DNA of 64,000 nucleotides from Pseudogulbenkiania ferrooxidans 2002 (GTDB taxonomy: Bacteria; Pseudomonadota; Gammaproteobacteria; Burkholderiales; Chromobacteriaceae), in NCBI RefSeq assembly GCF_000174355.1, contig NZ_ACIS01000012.1, positions 1-64,000 of the forward strand, given 5' to 3'. This document shows positions 34,968-44,512 of the stretch, piece by piece (position 1 is the stretch's first letter; each line of letters opens with the position of its first letter). Made by a program: the position numbers and the translations under genes. The notes under the pieces are model-generated. The model ran no database searches. It saw only the letters and a list, made by a program, of their open reading frames with translations, and was not told where the DNA came from.

Positions 34968-36134
34968 TCAGTAAGGGGATGGCGATGCCGCATCAGCCGT
35001 GAAGAAGGCGCCGATTTCCTGGCACACACGGCGTACTTGTTCCACGGTCATTTCGGAGTACAGGGGCAAGCGCACCAGGCAGCGGGACACGCGCTCGGTC
35101 ACCGGCAGGCCGCCCGCCGTCCTCCCGAAGCGCATGCCCGCAGGCGAATCATGCAGCGGCACGTAGTGGAACACCGCCGAAATGCCCTGGCTGCGCAGAT
35201 GATCGATCAGGCCGTCGCGCTTCTCTTCGCTCCGGCAGACCAGGTAGAAGATATGGCCGTTCTCGGGATGCTCCCCCGGATTGATCGGCAACGCAAAATG
35301 CTCTTCCCGCACCAGCGGTGTCAGCAGGTCCATGTACCGGTCATACAGCGAGCGCCGATGCGCGTTGATGCGCCTGGCCTGCTCCAGCTGAGCGTAGAGG
35401 AAGGCAGCCGTCAGTTCGCTGGGCAGGAAGGAGGAGCCGATGTCGACCCAGGTGTATTTGTCGACCTCGCCACGGAAGAAGGCCTTGCGGTTGGTGCCTT
35501 TCTGCCAGATGACCTCGGCGCGGTCGATCAACTCGGGATCATTGATCAGCAGGGCCCCGCCCTCGCCGCTGATGATGTTCTTGGTTTCGTGAAAACTCAG
35601 GCACCCCAGGTCGCCGATCGTCCCCAGCGCCTGGCCGTCGGATTGGGCCAGGATGGCTTGCGCCGCATCCTCGATCAGCCGCAAACCGTGCTTGCGGCAC
35701 AGCGCCTTGAGCGCCTCCATGGCGCAGGGCTGGCCGGCGTAGTGCACCGCCACGATCGCCTTGGTCTTCTCGGTGATGGCGGACTCGACCAGCCTCTCGT
35801 CGAGGTTGAGCGTGTCGAGGCGGATGTCGACGAAGACCGGAACGCCACCGCGCAGGACGAAGGCGTTGGCCGTCGACACGAAGGTGAACGAGGGCATGAT
35901 CACCTCGTCACCGGGACCGATACCGGCCAGGATCGCCGCCATCTCCAGGGCGCCTGTGCACGAGTGGGTCAGCAGGACCTTGCGTGCCTTGAGGTGCTCC
36001 TCCAGCCATTGCTGGCACTTGCGGGTATAGGCGCCGTCGCCGGCGATCGAACTGCTCATCACCGCCTGGGCGATGTAGAACAACTCCTTGCCGACGATGA
36101 ACGGTTTGCCGAAGGGGATGCGGGAAAGGTTCAC
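34968..36134 (-). CDS. DegT/DnrJ/EryC1-family sugar aminotransferase (WecE-like)
   Basis: 388 residues from a GTG at 36134 that overlaps the methyltransferase stop by 4 bases (GTGA). A PLP-dependent nucleotide-sugar transaminase: GDEVIMPSFTFVSTANAFVL, the LIEDAAQAI strand, and the Schiff-base lysine in SFHETKNIISGEGG (near residue 185). The sequence is closest in feel to dTDP-4-amino-4,6-dideoxygalactose transaminase. It would supply a 4-amino sugar for the glycan. A longer open frame to 36584 is artificial; it runs antisense-like through the methyltransferase. Confidence 0.9.
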   Translation of the reverse strand: MNLSRIPFGKPFIVGKELFYIAQAVMSSSIAGDGAYTRKCQQWLEEHLKARKVLLTHSCTGALEMAAILAGIGPGDEVIMPSFTFVSTANAFVLRGGVPVFVDIRLDTLNLDERLVESAITEKTKAIVAVHYAGQPCAMEALKALCRKHGLRLIEDAAQAILAQSDGQALGTIGDLGCLSFHETKNIISGEGGALLINDPELIDRAEVIWQKGTNRKAFFRGEVDKYTWVDIGSSFLPSELTAAFLYAQLEQARRINAHRRSLYDRYMDLLTPLVREEHFALPINPGEHPENGHIFYLVCRSEEKRDGLIDHLRSQGISAVFHYVPLHDSPAGMRFGRTAGGLPVTERVSRCLVRLPLYSEMTVEQVRRVCQEIGAFFTADAASPSPY

Positions 36135-37147
36135 GTCGCGACTTTCTGGAACAGGCCGAACAGTTTGTAGCCCAACATCCGGGTGTGCAATTGCTCGACT
36201 TGAAGGTCTCGGGGTTCGGCCAAGGTCTGTCCCGTCAGTTGCTCCCAGGCCGCCGCGACCTGCTCGTCCGGGTATGCCAGCACCCGGTCGAGCTCGCTGA
36301 TGTAGGTTTCGAACCAGCGCATTTCGAAGCCGGCGCGCACCAGCAGGGCCGGCAAGGTTGCCGGCTCGAAATAGCTCCAGTGGCCGTGACAGATATTGTT
36401 GTTGCGCACGCCTTCGATGGTCAGCAGGAGGCTGCTGAAATTGGGCACCTGCACCACCAGCCAGCCGTCCGGCTTGAGATCCTGGCTGACGCGATCGAGG
36501 AAGGCCAGCGGATCGGCGACATGCTCCAGCACGTCCAGCAGCGCGATCGCATCGAACGGCCCCCACTCTGCCGGCAGGGCGCACGGGTATTCACCGCAAA
36601 CGGCGGCCAACCCGGCCGCCTGGCAGGCCTGCACGGCGGCCGGATTGATCTCCATGCCGAAGGACTGCCACCCCGCCTCTTCCGCCGCGCGCAGCAAGGC
36701 GCCTGACGAGGAGCCGATATCCAGCAGACGACCAGGCCCCGCCAGCTCACTCAGCCGGCCGGCCACATAGGCCGCCTTGTCGCGCTCGAGCGCGGCATAG
36801 AACGGGTCGTGTTTGAGCTCGAGATTGGCCTGGCTCGCCGAACTGTCCTGATAGCGCTGCCGTTCGAAGTCGCGATCGATGACCTCCCGGCTGTACACCA
36901 GCCGGCATTCGGGGCAGCGCACCAGTTGCATGCCTTGAGCCCGCAGCAACTCAGCCGCCCGCTCGTGCGCGGTACCGCACTGCGGGCAATCGCGCCGGAA
37001 ACTGGCGCCGGGGAGAAAGTCACCCCGCTCATCGAGCAGGCGGCCGAAAGTTTCAGCCTCGGCCCGTCGCAGCGCCTGGTTCGCGCCGGCGAGGGAGGCA
37101 CGCACGCCAGGCCGCAATGCCGCGTCGAAGGTATTTTTATCCAGCAT
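36131..37147 (-). CDS. SAM-dependent methyltransferase with N-terminal zinc-ribbon-like region
   Basis: 338 residues from ATG 37147 (GAGG about nine bases upstream; ATG 37162 is possible). The N-terminal CPQCGT...CPECRLVY pattern suggests a zinc ribbon as in sugar C-methyltransferase relatives. The class I fold follows: LLDIGSSSGALLRAAEEAGW (motif I), then FDAIALLDVLEHVADPLAFL and LKPDGWLVVQVPNF. It may methylate a sugar or acyl intermediate; the exact substrate is unknown. It is coupled to the aminotransferase by overlap. Confidence 0.85.
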   Translation of the reverse strand: MLDKNTFDAALRPGVRASLAGANQALRRAEAETFGRLLDERGDFLPGASFRRDCPQCGTAHERAAELLRAQGMQLVRCPECRLVYSREVIDRDFERQRYQDSSASQANLELKHDPFYAALERDKAAYVAGRLSELAGPGRLLDIGSSSGALLRAAEEAGWQSFGMEINPAAVQACQAAGLAAVCGEYPCALPAEWGPFDAIALLDVLEHVADPLAFLDRVSQDLKPDGWLVVQVPNFSSLLLTIEGVRNNNICHGHWSYFEPATLPALLVRAGFEMRWFETYISELDRVLAYPDEQVAAAWEQLTGQTLAEPRDLQVEQLHTRMLGYKLFGLFQKVAT

Positions 37148-37210
37148 AAAACCATGCCTCATTCGAAAGGGGCCCGCCTCTCATGCGGAGCGATATCCCC
37201 CACTCCAGGC

Positions 37211-37441
37211 TCACACCAGAGCTTGTTGCGCCTCGATCCGGCGGGCGATTTCCTCGACGGTCAGTGTGCCGAGCGACTCCACCGGCAGAGAGGCAAAGCT
37301 GCTGAAGCGCTCGTCGCACGCCAGCAGAAAGCCGACCACGCTGAACGAGTCGATCTGTTCGAACAGGGGCTTGTCGGCTTCAATATCGCCGACGCCTTCG
37401 GACTGCAGGTAATCGAGAATCCAGGCTTTGATGGTTTCCAT
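37211..37441 (-). CDS. Acyl carrier protein
   Basis: 76 residues from ATG 37441 (GAGGGAAT just upstream). The phosphopantetheine site is FEQIDSFSVVGFLL, Ser32 following Asp31, with the usual four-helix pattern and acidic charge. It is a dedicated carrier outside any fatty-acid operon and lies between an acyltransferase and a methyltransferase, so it probably carries an acyl or aminoacyl group for the cluster's product. Confidence 0.88.
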   Translation of the reverse strand: METIKAWILDYLQSEGVGDIEADKPLFEQIDSFSVVGFLLACDERFSSFASLPVESLGTLTVEEIARRIEAQQALV

Positions 37442-37461
37442 ATTCCCTCGACAAAGCGCCC

Positions 37462-37950
37462 TCATGGCAGGCGCACAGATTTAATACCCATGCTGACGTA
37501 GCGGCCGCCATCGGGCAGCGTATCGTGCACCACGCAGCCGATGCCGACCGAGCAGTGCTTGCCGACCACGCTCCCCGGCAGGATCACGCACTGCGCACCG
37601 AAGATCGTGAAATCGCCGATCACGACGTCGCCGCAAACCTTGTCGCGCGGGCCGTCCGTCCTCTGCTGATAGTCGTCGCTCTTAGTAAAGACACTGACAT
37701 GGGTGGAGAAGCCCACCCCGTCCCCCAGCCGTATCGTCCCGCCGGTGCCGCCCAGAAAGCAGAACGGCGATACGTGCACCTGCCGGCCGATTTCGATATG
37801 ACCCGTCAGGATGGCGAAATCGTCGATACGCGCGCCATCCCCGATCACGCCGGAGATATCGTAAAACGTGGCGCTGCGCGAAACGCGCACCCCTTCACCG
37901 ACGTGGCTGAAGCCCAGCGCCAGCAATTCTTCGCGGCTCAACGGTTCCAT
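37462..37950 (-). CDS. Left-handed beta-helix (hexapeptide) acyltransferase
   Basis: 162 residues from ATG 37950 (GGGAG upstream). Repeated hexapeptide units run through most of the chain (ATFYDISGVIGDGARIDDFA, then FTIFGAQCVILPGSVVGKHC and VGIGCVVHDT), as in WbbJ/NeuD-type O- or N-acetyltransferases. With the neighbouring ACP, the acyl donor might be acyl-ACP rather than acetyl-CoA (inference). The longer frame extending to 38187 overlaps the radical SAM gene and was not used. Confidence 0.88.
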   Translation of the reverse strand: MEPLSREELLALGFSHVGEGVRVSRSATFYDISGVIGDGARIDDFAILTGHIEIGRQVHVSPFCFLGGTGGTIRLGDGVGFSTHVSVFTKSDDYQQRTDGPRDKVCGDVVIGDFTIFGAQCVILPGSVVGKHCSVGIGCVVHDTLPDGGRYVSMGIKSVRLP

Positions 37951-37961
37951 GGGGCTCCCGA

Positions 37962-39074
37962 TCAGATGAACAGGTCGAAGTCCGGTACGGTGTCGACCAC
38001 CTCGCCCGCCGCCATGCGCTCCAGCAGCAGGTTGGACTCGTGACGGATGCAGTGGAAGGTACAGTGCTTGGCCGGATCGACTCGGGTCATCACCTGGGCC
38101 CGGCGATCGCCCTTCCACAGCTCCTCCAGCGAGGTCTTGGCGACGTCGCCGATGCGCATGTTGAGGTTGCCGCGGTGGTACGGACACACGTAGGCGCCGC
38201 TCGGCGTGATCACCGTGCGCAGCTCGGCGGTCAGGCAGCGGTTGTAGGGCTTGATCTGGGTGCCCACGCCTTTCAGCGCCTCTTCCAGGGTGAACGGCGC
38301 GATGATCTTGAAGTTGTCGTCGGCCAGCTCGTGAATGGCCTTTAGGTTGCGGTTGACCATCTCGACCACCGACAGGTCTTGCTGCTGCAGGAAGTGCATC
38401 ATGTCGAAGGCCGGCTTGACCTCGAAATAGTCGCAGCCGATGTCCTTGGCCAGGCGGGCGGCTTTTTCGATATCCACGGCGTTGCTGCGCAGCAGGCTGC
38501 CGTCGCTGTTGAACTTCGACAGCAGCAGGAAGGAATAGCCCAAGAGACCGGTCTTGCGTTCGGCCATCCGCCGCATATTGTCGATCACCAGGTTGAACTG
38601 GGACTTACCGCTGGCGTGCGGGCGGAAGTCGGCGAACACTTCTTCACTGCCTGCGTCTACCGACACCCGCAGCCAACTGGTCATGGTGATGCACTCGTCC
38701 ATGTAGCGATGCATCAGCGTGCCGTTGGTGGTGACCCCGACCTTGATCCCGGACTGGTACAACGAGCTCACCAGCGCCCCGAACTTGGGGTGCGCCATCG
38801 GCTCGCCGCCGCCGATCAGCACTACAGCGCGCACCCCGCTCTCCGCAAACTCTTCGGCCAGGCGCAGCAGACGCTCGTTGTCTATCCCACCCTGGTTGAG
38901 CAGGTTGGCGCTGATGCAGTCATGGCACGCCAGGTTACAGGCGGTCGTCGGATCCAGTTCAACCACGAAAGGAGCGTTGTTGCTCTTGTTCCAGAGAAAC
39001 CGGTTGATGAAATCCTGCACGGACTCCTGCTTCAGTTTTTCAACCAGAGAAAGCGGGCGGGAAATCTGGCCCAT
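37962..39074 (-). CDS. Radical SAM protein with SPASM-like C-terminus
   Basis: 370 residues from ATG 39074, eight bases after AGGAG. The radical SAM cluster is CNLACHDC (CX3CX2C, C46/C50/C53), followed by the GGGEPMAHP motif that helps bind SAM. The C-terminal Cys residues (RCLTAEL, YVCPYHRGN, HCTFHCIRHE) look like a SPASM/twitch auxiliary cluster. It probably modifies a carrier-bound or sugar intermediate; a peptide substrate is less likely because no precursor peptide gene is evident nearby. Confidence 0.88.
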   Translation of the reverse strand: MGQISRPLSLVEKLKQESVQDFINRFLWNKSNNAPFVVELDPTTACNLACHDCISANLLNQGGIDNERLLRLAEEFAESGVRAVVLIGGGEPMAHPKFGALVSSLYQSGIKVGVTTNGTLMHRYMDECITMTSWLRVSVDAGSEEVFADFRPHASGKSQFNLVIDNMRRMAERKTGLLGYSFLLLSKFNSDGSLLRSNAVDIEKAARLAKDIGCDYFEVKPAFDMMHFLQQQDLSVVEMVNRNLKAIHELADDNFKIIAPFTLEEALKGVGTQIKPYNRCLTAELRTVITPSGAYVCPYHRGNLNMRIGDVAKTSLEELWKGDRRAQVMTRVDPAKHCTFHCIRHESNLLLERMAAGEVVDTVPDFDLFI

Positions 39075-39157
39075 ATGCACACTCCTAAGTGTTTGCCCGC
39101 ACTGTCGTGGCGAGACAGGCCCGACAGGTGGAATTGCTCACGACCGAGGCCGTTCAA

Positions 39158-40537
39158 TCAAAAAATGAGGACCGACTTGGGCAGGGAATACGTGTCCAGC
39201 GCCTTGGCCCCGCCTTCCCGCCCAACGCCCGAGGCGGCAAAACCGCCTACCGGCAGCTCCGGCAGCCAGAACTCGGGGTCCGCGTTGACCCAGATACGGC
39301 CGATCCGAACCTGCCTGATGGCGGCAAGGGCGGCCGACGTGGCGGCCGTCCACACATACACCGCCAAGCCATACTGGTTATCGGCCAGAATCGCCGGAAA
39401 TTTATCGGCTTCGACGCGCGTCACGGTGACGACCGGTCCAAAAATTTCCTGCTGCCGCAGCGGAGAGTGCAAGGGTACCCGGTCCAGCACCACCGGCCCC
39501 AGAAAGTTGCCCGGCCCGTCCAGCAGCGATCCCGGCAAGGGCACGAAGCCGGCCGGCCGCGCCTGTTCGATCAAGGCCAGCAGGCGCTGCTTGTGCGCGG
39601 CGGAAATCATGGGCTGGATCGACGCGACCGTCCCCGCCTCTCCTACCGGGAAACGTTCGCGCAGCGCCTGCTCCAGGTGCGCCGCCCACTCGTCCGCGAC
39701 ACTGGGGTCCACCAGCACGTGCGTGCCGGCGATGCAGGCCTGTCCGCCGTTGCGAAAACCGCCGGCCACGACCGCCCGCGCCGCCCGAGGCAGATCGGCG
39801 TCGGGGTAGATCAACACGTGGTTGTTGCCGCCCAGTTCGGCCGACACCCGCTTGCCGGTGGCCGTGGCGGCCGATTCGATGGCCCGTCCCGTCGCCGTGG
39901 AGCCCACGAAGGCGATCATGTCGACGTCCGGATTGGCCACCAGCGCCCGGCCGACGGCATCGCCCTGGCCGAACAGCACCTGCACCACCCCAGTCGGGAA
40001 CAAGGGGTTGTTCGCCATCGCCTCGACCAGCAACGCCAGGCTGCCGACCGCCAGTTCGCTCGGCTTGAGCACCACGCAGCAGCCGGCCGCCAAGGCGAAG
40101 GGCATACGCTCCGCAGCCGTGATCAGCGGGTAATTCCACGGCACGATCAACCCCACCACGCCCATCGGCTCGCGCAGGGTCAGGGCCAGCCCTTGGGTCG
40201 TGGCCGTGCTCAGGCACTCGCTGTGTTCGGTCCGGGCCAGCGCCGCCGCGTACTCCCACAGGCCCGCCGCACCGGCCACCTCGCCACGCGCCACATCCAG
40301 GGGCTTGCCGGTGTCGCGCGCTTCAGCGGCAGCAAACTCCTCAAGCCGGTCCCGCAGCAGTGCAGCCACGCTGAGCAGCGCCGTCGCACGCTCCGTCGAC
40401 GGCACGGCCCGCCATTGATTAAAAAAGGCATCACGCGCTCGCCGGCAAATCTGGACGACCTGTTCCGGCGTAGCGCAGGGATACGATACCGCCGGTAGCC
40501 CGGTACGGGGGTCATGGGTGGTCAGCAATACGCTCAC
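39158..40537 (-). CDS. Aldehyde dehydrogenase family protein
   Basis: 459 residues, NAD(P)-dependent ALDH superfamily. Visible motifs: PWNYPLITAAERMPFALAAG, the general-base region AELGGNNH, and the catalytic Cys in NGGQACIAGTHVLV; IFGPVVTV follows. It overlaps the AMP ligase stop by 4 bases. In this cluster it may oxidise an aldehyde precursor to the acid activated by the ligase, or make a semialdehyde derivative; substrate unknown. Confidence 0.9.
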   Translation of the reverse strand: MSVLLTTHDPRTGLPAVSYPCATPEQVVQICRRARDAFFNQWRAVPSTERATALLSVAALLRDRLEEFAAAEARDTGKPLDVARGEVAGAAGLWEYAAALARTEHSECLSTATTQGLALTLREPMGVVGLIVPWNYPLITAAERMPFALAAGCCVVLKPSELAVGSLALLVEAMANNPLFPTGVVQVLFGQGDAVGRALVANPDVDMIAFVGSTATGRAIESAATATGKRVSAELGGNNHVLIYPDADLPRAARAVVAGGFRNGGQACIAGTHVLVDPSVADEWAAHLEQALRERFPVGEAGTVASIQPMISAAHKQRLLALIEQARPAGFVPLPGSLLDGPGNFLGPVVLDRVPLHSPLRQQEIFGPVVTVTRVEADKFPAILADNQYGLAVYVWTAATSAALAAIRQVRIGRIWVNADPEFWLPELPVGGFAASGVGREGGAKALDTYSLPKSVLIF

Positions 40538-41952
40538 TGGGCGACCTCGTAGCTAATGAGCCGCTTGATCGGCTTGCCCGACGAGGTGCGCGGCACCTCG
40601 CTCACGGCATGAATCTGGTCCGGCCGTTGCGACTGCGGCAACGAGGCATTGAACAGGCGGCTCAGCTCGTCCTTGATCGCCTGCGCATTGCCTCCGGCCG
40701 GTGGCACAAAGAACACGTCGTAGGTTTCGCCCCAGAACAGGTCGGGCTTGCCGACCGCATAGCACTCTTCGCACAGCTGGGTGGCGTGAACCATGTCCTC
40801 GACCTCGGCGAGATTGATCATCTCGCCCCCCTTCTTGATGGAGTCCTTCTTGCGACCGGAAATATAAAGTTCGCCATCGCGGACATGGCCCAAGTCGCCC
40901 GTCCGGAACGGTTGCCGGCGGTCGAAATAGTCGATGCCACCGCCTTCCGCGAGGTAGCCCAGGGCCATATAGGGCGATTGCACCAACAACTCGCCATCAG
41001 CCTGATCGTCGATCTGCACGCCCACGTCCGCCATGACCTTCCCGACCGAGAACGGGCCACTATCGGCGTCACCGATGGTGAACGACCCGCCCAGCTCGGT
41101 GATGCCGAAGCACGGCAGGAGAGGCGCGCCCAGCACGCGCAGGAATTCTTCCTTGATGGCCGGGTACAGGATCGAACTGGTGGAAATGATGCGCGCGCGC
41201 TGGAGGGGCTCGAGATCCGCCGAGAAAAACCGGTACGTCTTGGCGAGCGTGGCCGCCATGGTCGGCGACAGGTAGAGAGAATCCGGCCGGAATCGTGCCA
41301 GGTCGGCCCAGAAATCGCCCAGGTTTTTGGCCGCAAAGCGTTTCCCCACCGCAATGACACCGCCTGAGAGCAAGGGGCAAGCAAACAGGTTGAACAAGCC
41401 CGCGTTGTAGAACATCGGCCAATTGTGCAGGGTCACCTGTCCGGGCTGCAGGCCGACCGCGCCGGCAAACGCCTTGGCGGCGGCGAAGAAATTCTCCAGC
41501 GACTGCACGATGCCTTTCGGCGCCCCGGTCGTGCCGGAGGAAAACACCACCAGGAACGGATCGGACATCCCGCCTTGGTGCACGCAGTCGGGAATGGAGG
41601 TGTCGAGCGCATAGGCGAGCTGGTCGTACGAGGTGATCGCCATGGTGGCATTGGCGACACGCTTGGCCTTGTCCAACTGGACCACGCTCACCGCCGGATC
41701 GACCGGGCAGGCCGTCATCCCGCCCAAGGCGAGGGCCAGGATCAGCTCGAGATATTCGGGGCGATTCTCCAGCCCGATGATGACCCGGTCGCCATGACGC
41801 GCGCCTTGCCGGACCAGATGGTTCAGCAGGCGGACGGCCCGCTCGAAAAACTCGCTGTAATGGATGGTTTTATCGCCATCGAGCAACAGGAACGGTGAAT
41901 CCTCGCCATGCAGAAAAAGATTCGCAAAAAATTCATACCGTGTCGAAGGCAT
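40534..41952 (-). CDS. AMP-dependent acyl-CoA/acyl-ACP synthetase
   Basis: 472 residues from ATG 41952 (ATGGAGAAAACACT upstream). ANL-family adenylating enzyme: P-loop FSSGTTGAPKGIV, the motif FRTGDLGHVRDGELYISGRK, and the C-terminal lysine near SSGKPIKR. It would activate a carboxylic acid as the acyl-adenylate and load it on CoA or the nearby ACP. It is the first gene of the eight-gene cluster and overlaps the aldehyde dehydrogenase. Confidence 0.9.
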   Translation of the reverse strand: MPSTRYEFFANLFLHGEDSPFLLLDGDKTIHYSEFFERAVRLLNHLVRQGARHGDRVIIGLENRPEYLELILALALGGMTACPVDPAVSVVQLDKAKRVANATMAITSYDQLAYALDTSIPDCVHQGGMSDPFLVVFSSGTTGAPKGIVQSLENFFAAAKAFAGAVGLQPGQVTLHNWPMFYNAGLFNLFACPLLSGGVIAVGKRFAAKNLGDFWADLARFRPDSLYLSPTMAATLAKTYRFFSADLEPLQRARIISTSSILYPAIKEEFLRVLGAPLLPCFGITELGGSFTIGDADSGPFSVGKVMADVGVQIDDQADGELLVQSPYMALGYLAEGGGIDYFDRRQPFRTGDLGHVRDGELYISGRKKDSIKKGGEMINLAEVEDMVHATQLCEECYAVGKPDLFWGETYDVFFVPPAGGNAQAIKDELSRLFNASLPQSQRPDQIHAVSEVPRTSSGKPIKRLISYEVAQ

Positions 41953-42145
41953 AGTGTTTTCTCCATGATGAGCCAGGGGTGGCGGGAGCCTGCACGCCAT
42001 CGCGTCAGCACCTCTCCGGGCGATGGCACATCAGGGAAGGCGGGCATCCACGGCTATCGCCGCCCTCTGCCGCCGACCTCCCGATGAGGCTCATGCACCG
42101 CCCTCTCTTGAGCGGGGTACTAGCCACACCCTGTGCTTGCGCCGG

Positions 42146-42883
42146 CTAGCCGGTGCACCCCAGCAGCGTTTCCAACAGAACATCGATGCGGCTCTTGCAC
42201 TGCTGCAGCACGCCGGGATCGAACACGATCTCATCGGCACCTGGCTGGAGCCCGGCCGCCTTGTTGACCACCATGCACACATGGGCGTAGGGAATGCCCA
42301 TTTCCTTGGCCAGAGCCGCCTCTGGCATACCGGTCATGCCGACCATGGTGGCGCCGTCGCGCTCAAGGCGGCGGATCTCGGCCGGCGACTCCAAACGGGG
42401 GCCCTGGGCGACGGCGTAGACGCCACCGTCCACGATCGGCACCCCTGCCCCCTGGGCCGCGCCCAGCAGGCGGGCGCGCAAATGAGGGCAGTAGGGACGG
42501 GTGAAATCGACGTGCACCACCGGCTTGTCCGGCCCTTCGAAGAAGGTGTGCTTGCGTCCCCAGGTGTAATCGATGATGTCGTCCGGCACCACCAGCATGC
42601 CGGTTTCCAGGTTGACGGCGATGCCGCCCACCGAACCGATCGAGACGATGCCCCTGACACCCTGGTTGTGCAGGGCCCAGATATTGGCACGGGAATTGAT
42701 CTCGTGGGGAGCGATGGAGTGGCCAAAACCGTGGCGCGCCAGGAAGACGACGTTTTCCTGTCCGATGCGGCCGAAGGTGAGTGCGCAAGAGGGGTCGCCA
42801 AAGGGTGTGCGCACCACTTGGCGATGGGTAATTTCGAGAATGGGCAGCGTGGCAAGCCCGCTGCCGCCGATGATGGCTAGCAT
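42146..42883 (-). CDS. S-methyl-5'-thioinosine / thioadenosine phosphorylase
   Basis: 245 residues from ATG 42883 (AAGGGGAA upstream). PNP/MTAP family (pnp_udp_1): IIGGSGLATLPILE at the N-terminus, the phosphate site ARHGFGHS, and the purine/thioribose segment MTGMPEAALAKEMG. The MTGMPE form is that of S-methyl-5'-thioinosine phosphorylase more than human MTAP. It works in methylthioadenosine salvage after polyamine or AHL synthesis. It stands 58 bases or more from hpt. Confidence 0.85.
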   Translation of the reverse strand: MLAIIGGSGLATLPILEITHRQVVRTPFGDPSCALTFGRIGQENVVFLARHGFGHSIAPHEINSRANIWALHNQGVRGIVSIGSVGGIAVNLETGMLVVPDDIIDYTWGRKHTFFEGPDKPVVHVDFTRPYCPHLRARLLGAAQGAGVPIVDGGVYAVAQGPRLESPAEIRRLERDGATMVGMTGMPEAALAKEMGIPYAHVCMVVNKAAGLQPGADEIVFDPGVLQQCKSRIDVLLETLLGCTG

Positions 42884-42998
42884 GGCGGTTCCCCTTGGCA
42901 AGAGCGTGGCTGGCGAGCGCCGGCCACGCAAGGCTTATTGTGCCGCCATTATGGCTTAATAATGACGGCGGGAAAATGCGCCGGGGCTTACAGCTTGC

Positions 42999-43541
42999 TT
43001 ATTTCAGCGCGTGGATGGCCGGCAGGTTGCGCCAGATGCCGCGCACGTCCATGCCGTAGCCGAACACGTAGCGGTCCGGGACGTCGAGGCCGACGAAATC
43101 GGCTGCGATCGGCTTTTCCTTGCTGATTAATTTGTTGGCGAATACCGCACTGTAGAAGCTCTTCGCGCCCATCTCCATCACCTTGTCGCGGATCGCCGCC
43201 ATGGTCTGGCCTTCATCGAGGATGTCGTCGAGCACTAGCACCACGCGGTCGCGCACGTCTTCCTTCGGCGCCTGACGCCACACCAGTTCGCCGCCCTGGG
43301 TCTTGTCGCCGTAGCGCGAGACGTGCACGTAGTCGAAGTCGAGCGGGAAGATCAGGCGCGGCAGCAACTGGCCGGTGAACACCACGGCGCCCCCCATCAC
43401 GGAGAGGATGAGCGGGTAGCTGTCGCCCAGTTTGGCGGTGATGTCGAGCGCCATGCGGTCGACGGCGGCATCGACCTCTTCGGCGGTAAACAGGATGTCC
43501 GAGCTGTTCAGGATGCCACGGGCTTCGGCGACGTTGGGCAT
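42999..43541 (-). CDS. hpt: Hypoxanthine-guanine phosphoribosyltransferase
   Basis: 180 residues from ATG 43541 with GGAG upstream. The PRPP loop VVLVLDDILDEGQTM is textbook; GGAVVFTGQLLPRL and the C-terminal DRYVFGYGMDVRG complete the family pattern. It salvages hypoxanthine and guanine; the thioinosine phosphorylase next door releases hypoxanthine, so their adjacency makes metabolic sense. Confidence 0.92.
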   Translation of the reverse strand: MPNVAEARGILNSSDILFTAEEVDAAVDRMALDITAKLGDSYPLILSVMGGAVVFTGQLLPRLIFPLDFDYVHVSRYGDKTQGGELVWRQAPKEDVRDRVVLVLDDILDEGQTMAAIRDKVMEMGAKSFYSAVFANKLISKEKPIAADFVGLDVPDRYVFGYGMDVRGIWRNLPAIHALK

Positions 43542-43561
43542 GGTTGTCTCCATTCAAAAGA

Positions 43562-43583
43562 AGAAGCCCCCGAACGGGGGCTG
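43562..43583 (-). terminator. Intrinsic terminator after galU
   Basis: AGCCCCCG / CGGGGGCT stem with a two-base loop; read leftward it is followed by TTCTTCTTTT. It separates galU from hpt. Confidence 0.8.
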
Positions 43584-43607
43584 CGCTGGTTCCGTCGGGC
43601 GGAGCGC

Positions 43608-44480
43608 TCAGCGCGCGTTAAAGGTAGCGAGATAGTCCGCGAATTCACGGCCGACCTCGTGGTGTTTCAGACCGTAATTGATGGTGGCCTTGAGGTAACC
43701 CAGCTTGGAGCCGCAGTCGTAGCGTACGCCGTTGAACGGCAGCGCCAGCACGGTTTCGTCCTTGAGCAGTTCGGCGATACCGTCGGTGAGCTGGATTTCG
43801 CCGCCGGCACCGGCCTGGGTCTTGGCCAGTTTGTCGAAGATGCGCGGGGTCAGGATGTAGCGTCCCACTACGGCGAGATTGGACGGCGCCACGTCCGGGT
43901 GCGGCTTCTCGACGATGCTGCTGATGCGCTGCAGGCCAGAGGCATCGCGCTGCACTTCGACGATGCCGTAGGAGCCGGTTTCTTCCGGCGCGACCGTTTC
44001 CACCCCCAGCACCGAGCACTGCTGCTCGTCGAAGGTCGCGACCATCTGCGCCATGGCGCCGGGCTCGCCGTCGATCAGGTCGTCAGCCAGGATCACCGCG
44101 AACGGCTCGTCGCCGACCACCGGTCGGGCACACAGCACCGCGTGGCCGAGGCCGAGCGCCTCGGTCTGGCGGATGTAGATGCAGGTGACCGACGGCGGCA
44201 GGATGCCCTGCACCAGATCCAGCAGCTTCTGCTTGTTCTTGTACTCCAGCTCGGTTTCGAGCTCGTAGGCCTTGTCGAAGTGGTCTTCGATGGAGCGCTT
44301 GTTACGCCCGGTGATGAAAATCAGCTCGGTGATGCCGGCAGCGATGGCCTCCTCGACCGCGTACTGGATCAGCGGCTTGTCGACCACCGGCAGCATTTCC
44401 TTGGGACTCGCCTTGGTCGCGGGCAGGAAGCGGGTGCCCATGCCGGCGACCGGGAACACGGCTTTGGTAATTTTCTTCAT
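43608..44480 (-). CDS. galU: UTP-glucose-1-phosphate uridylyltransferase
   Basis: Makes UDP-glucose for surface polysaccharides and the nucleotide-sugar pool. 290 residues with the nucleotidyltransferase signature [20 protein letters not shown] and the catalytic-region lysine in DCGSKLGYL. Length is normal. It follows the TPR protein on the same strand and has its own terminator. Confidence 0.96.
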   Translation of the reverse strand: MKKITKAVFPVAGMGTRFLPATKASPKEMLPVVDKPLIQYAVEEAIAAGITELIFITGRNKRSIEDHFDKAYELETELEYKNKQKLLDLVQGILPPSVTCIYIRQTEALGLGHAVLCARPVVGDEPFAVILADDLIDGEPGAMAQMVATFDEQQCSVLGVETVAPEETGSYGIVEVQRDASGLQRISSIVEKPHPDVAPSNLAVVGRYILTPRIFDKLAKTQAGAGGEIQLTDGIAELLKDETVLALPFNGVRYDCGSKLGYLKATINYGLKHHEVGREFADYLATFNAR

Positions 44481-44512
44481 CTCTACTGCTCTCTGATGGA
44501 ATCGGGAGGATT

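Noticed and set aside
36135-36584. N-terminal extension of the aminotransferase
   Set aside because: It lies inside the methyltransferase in another frame; the GTG at 36134 with a 4-base overlap is the natural start.
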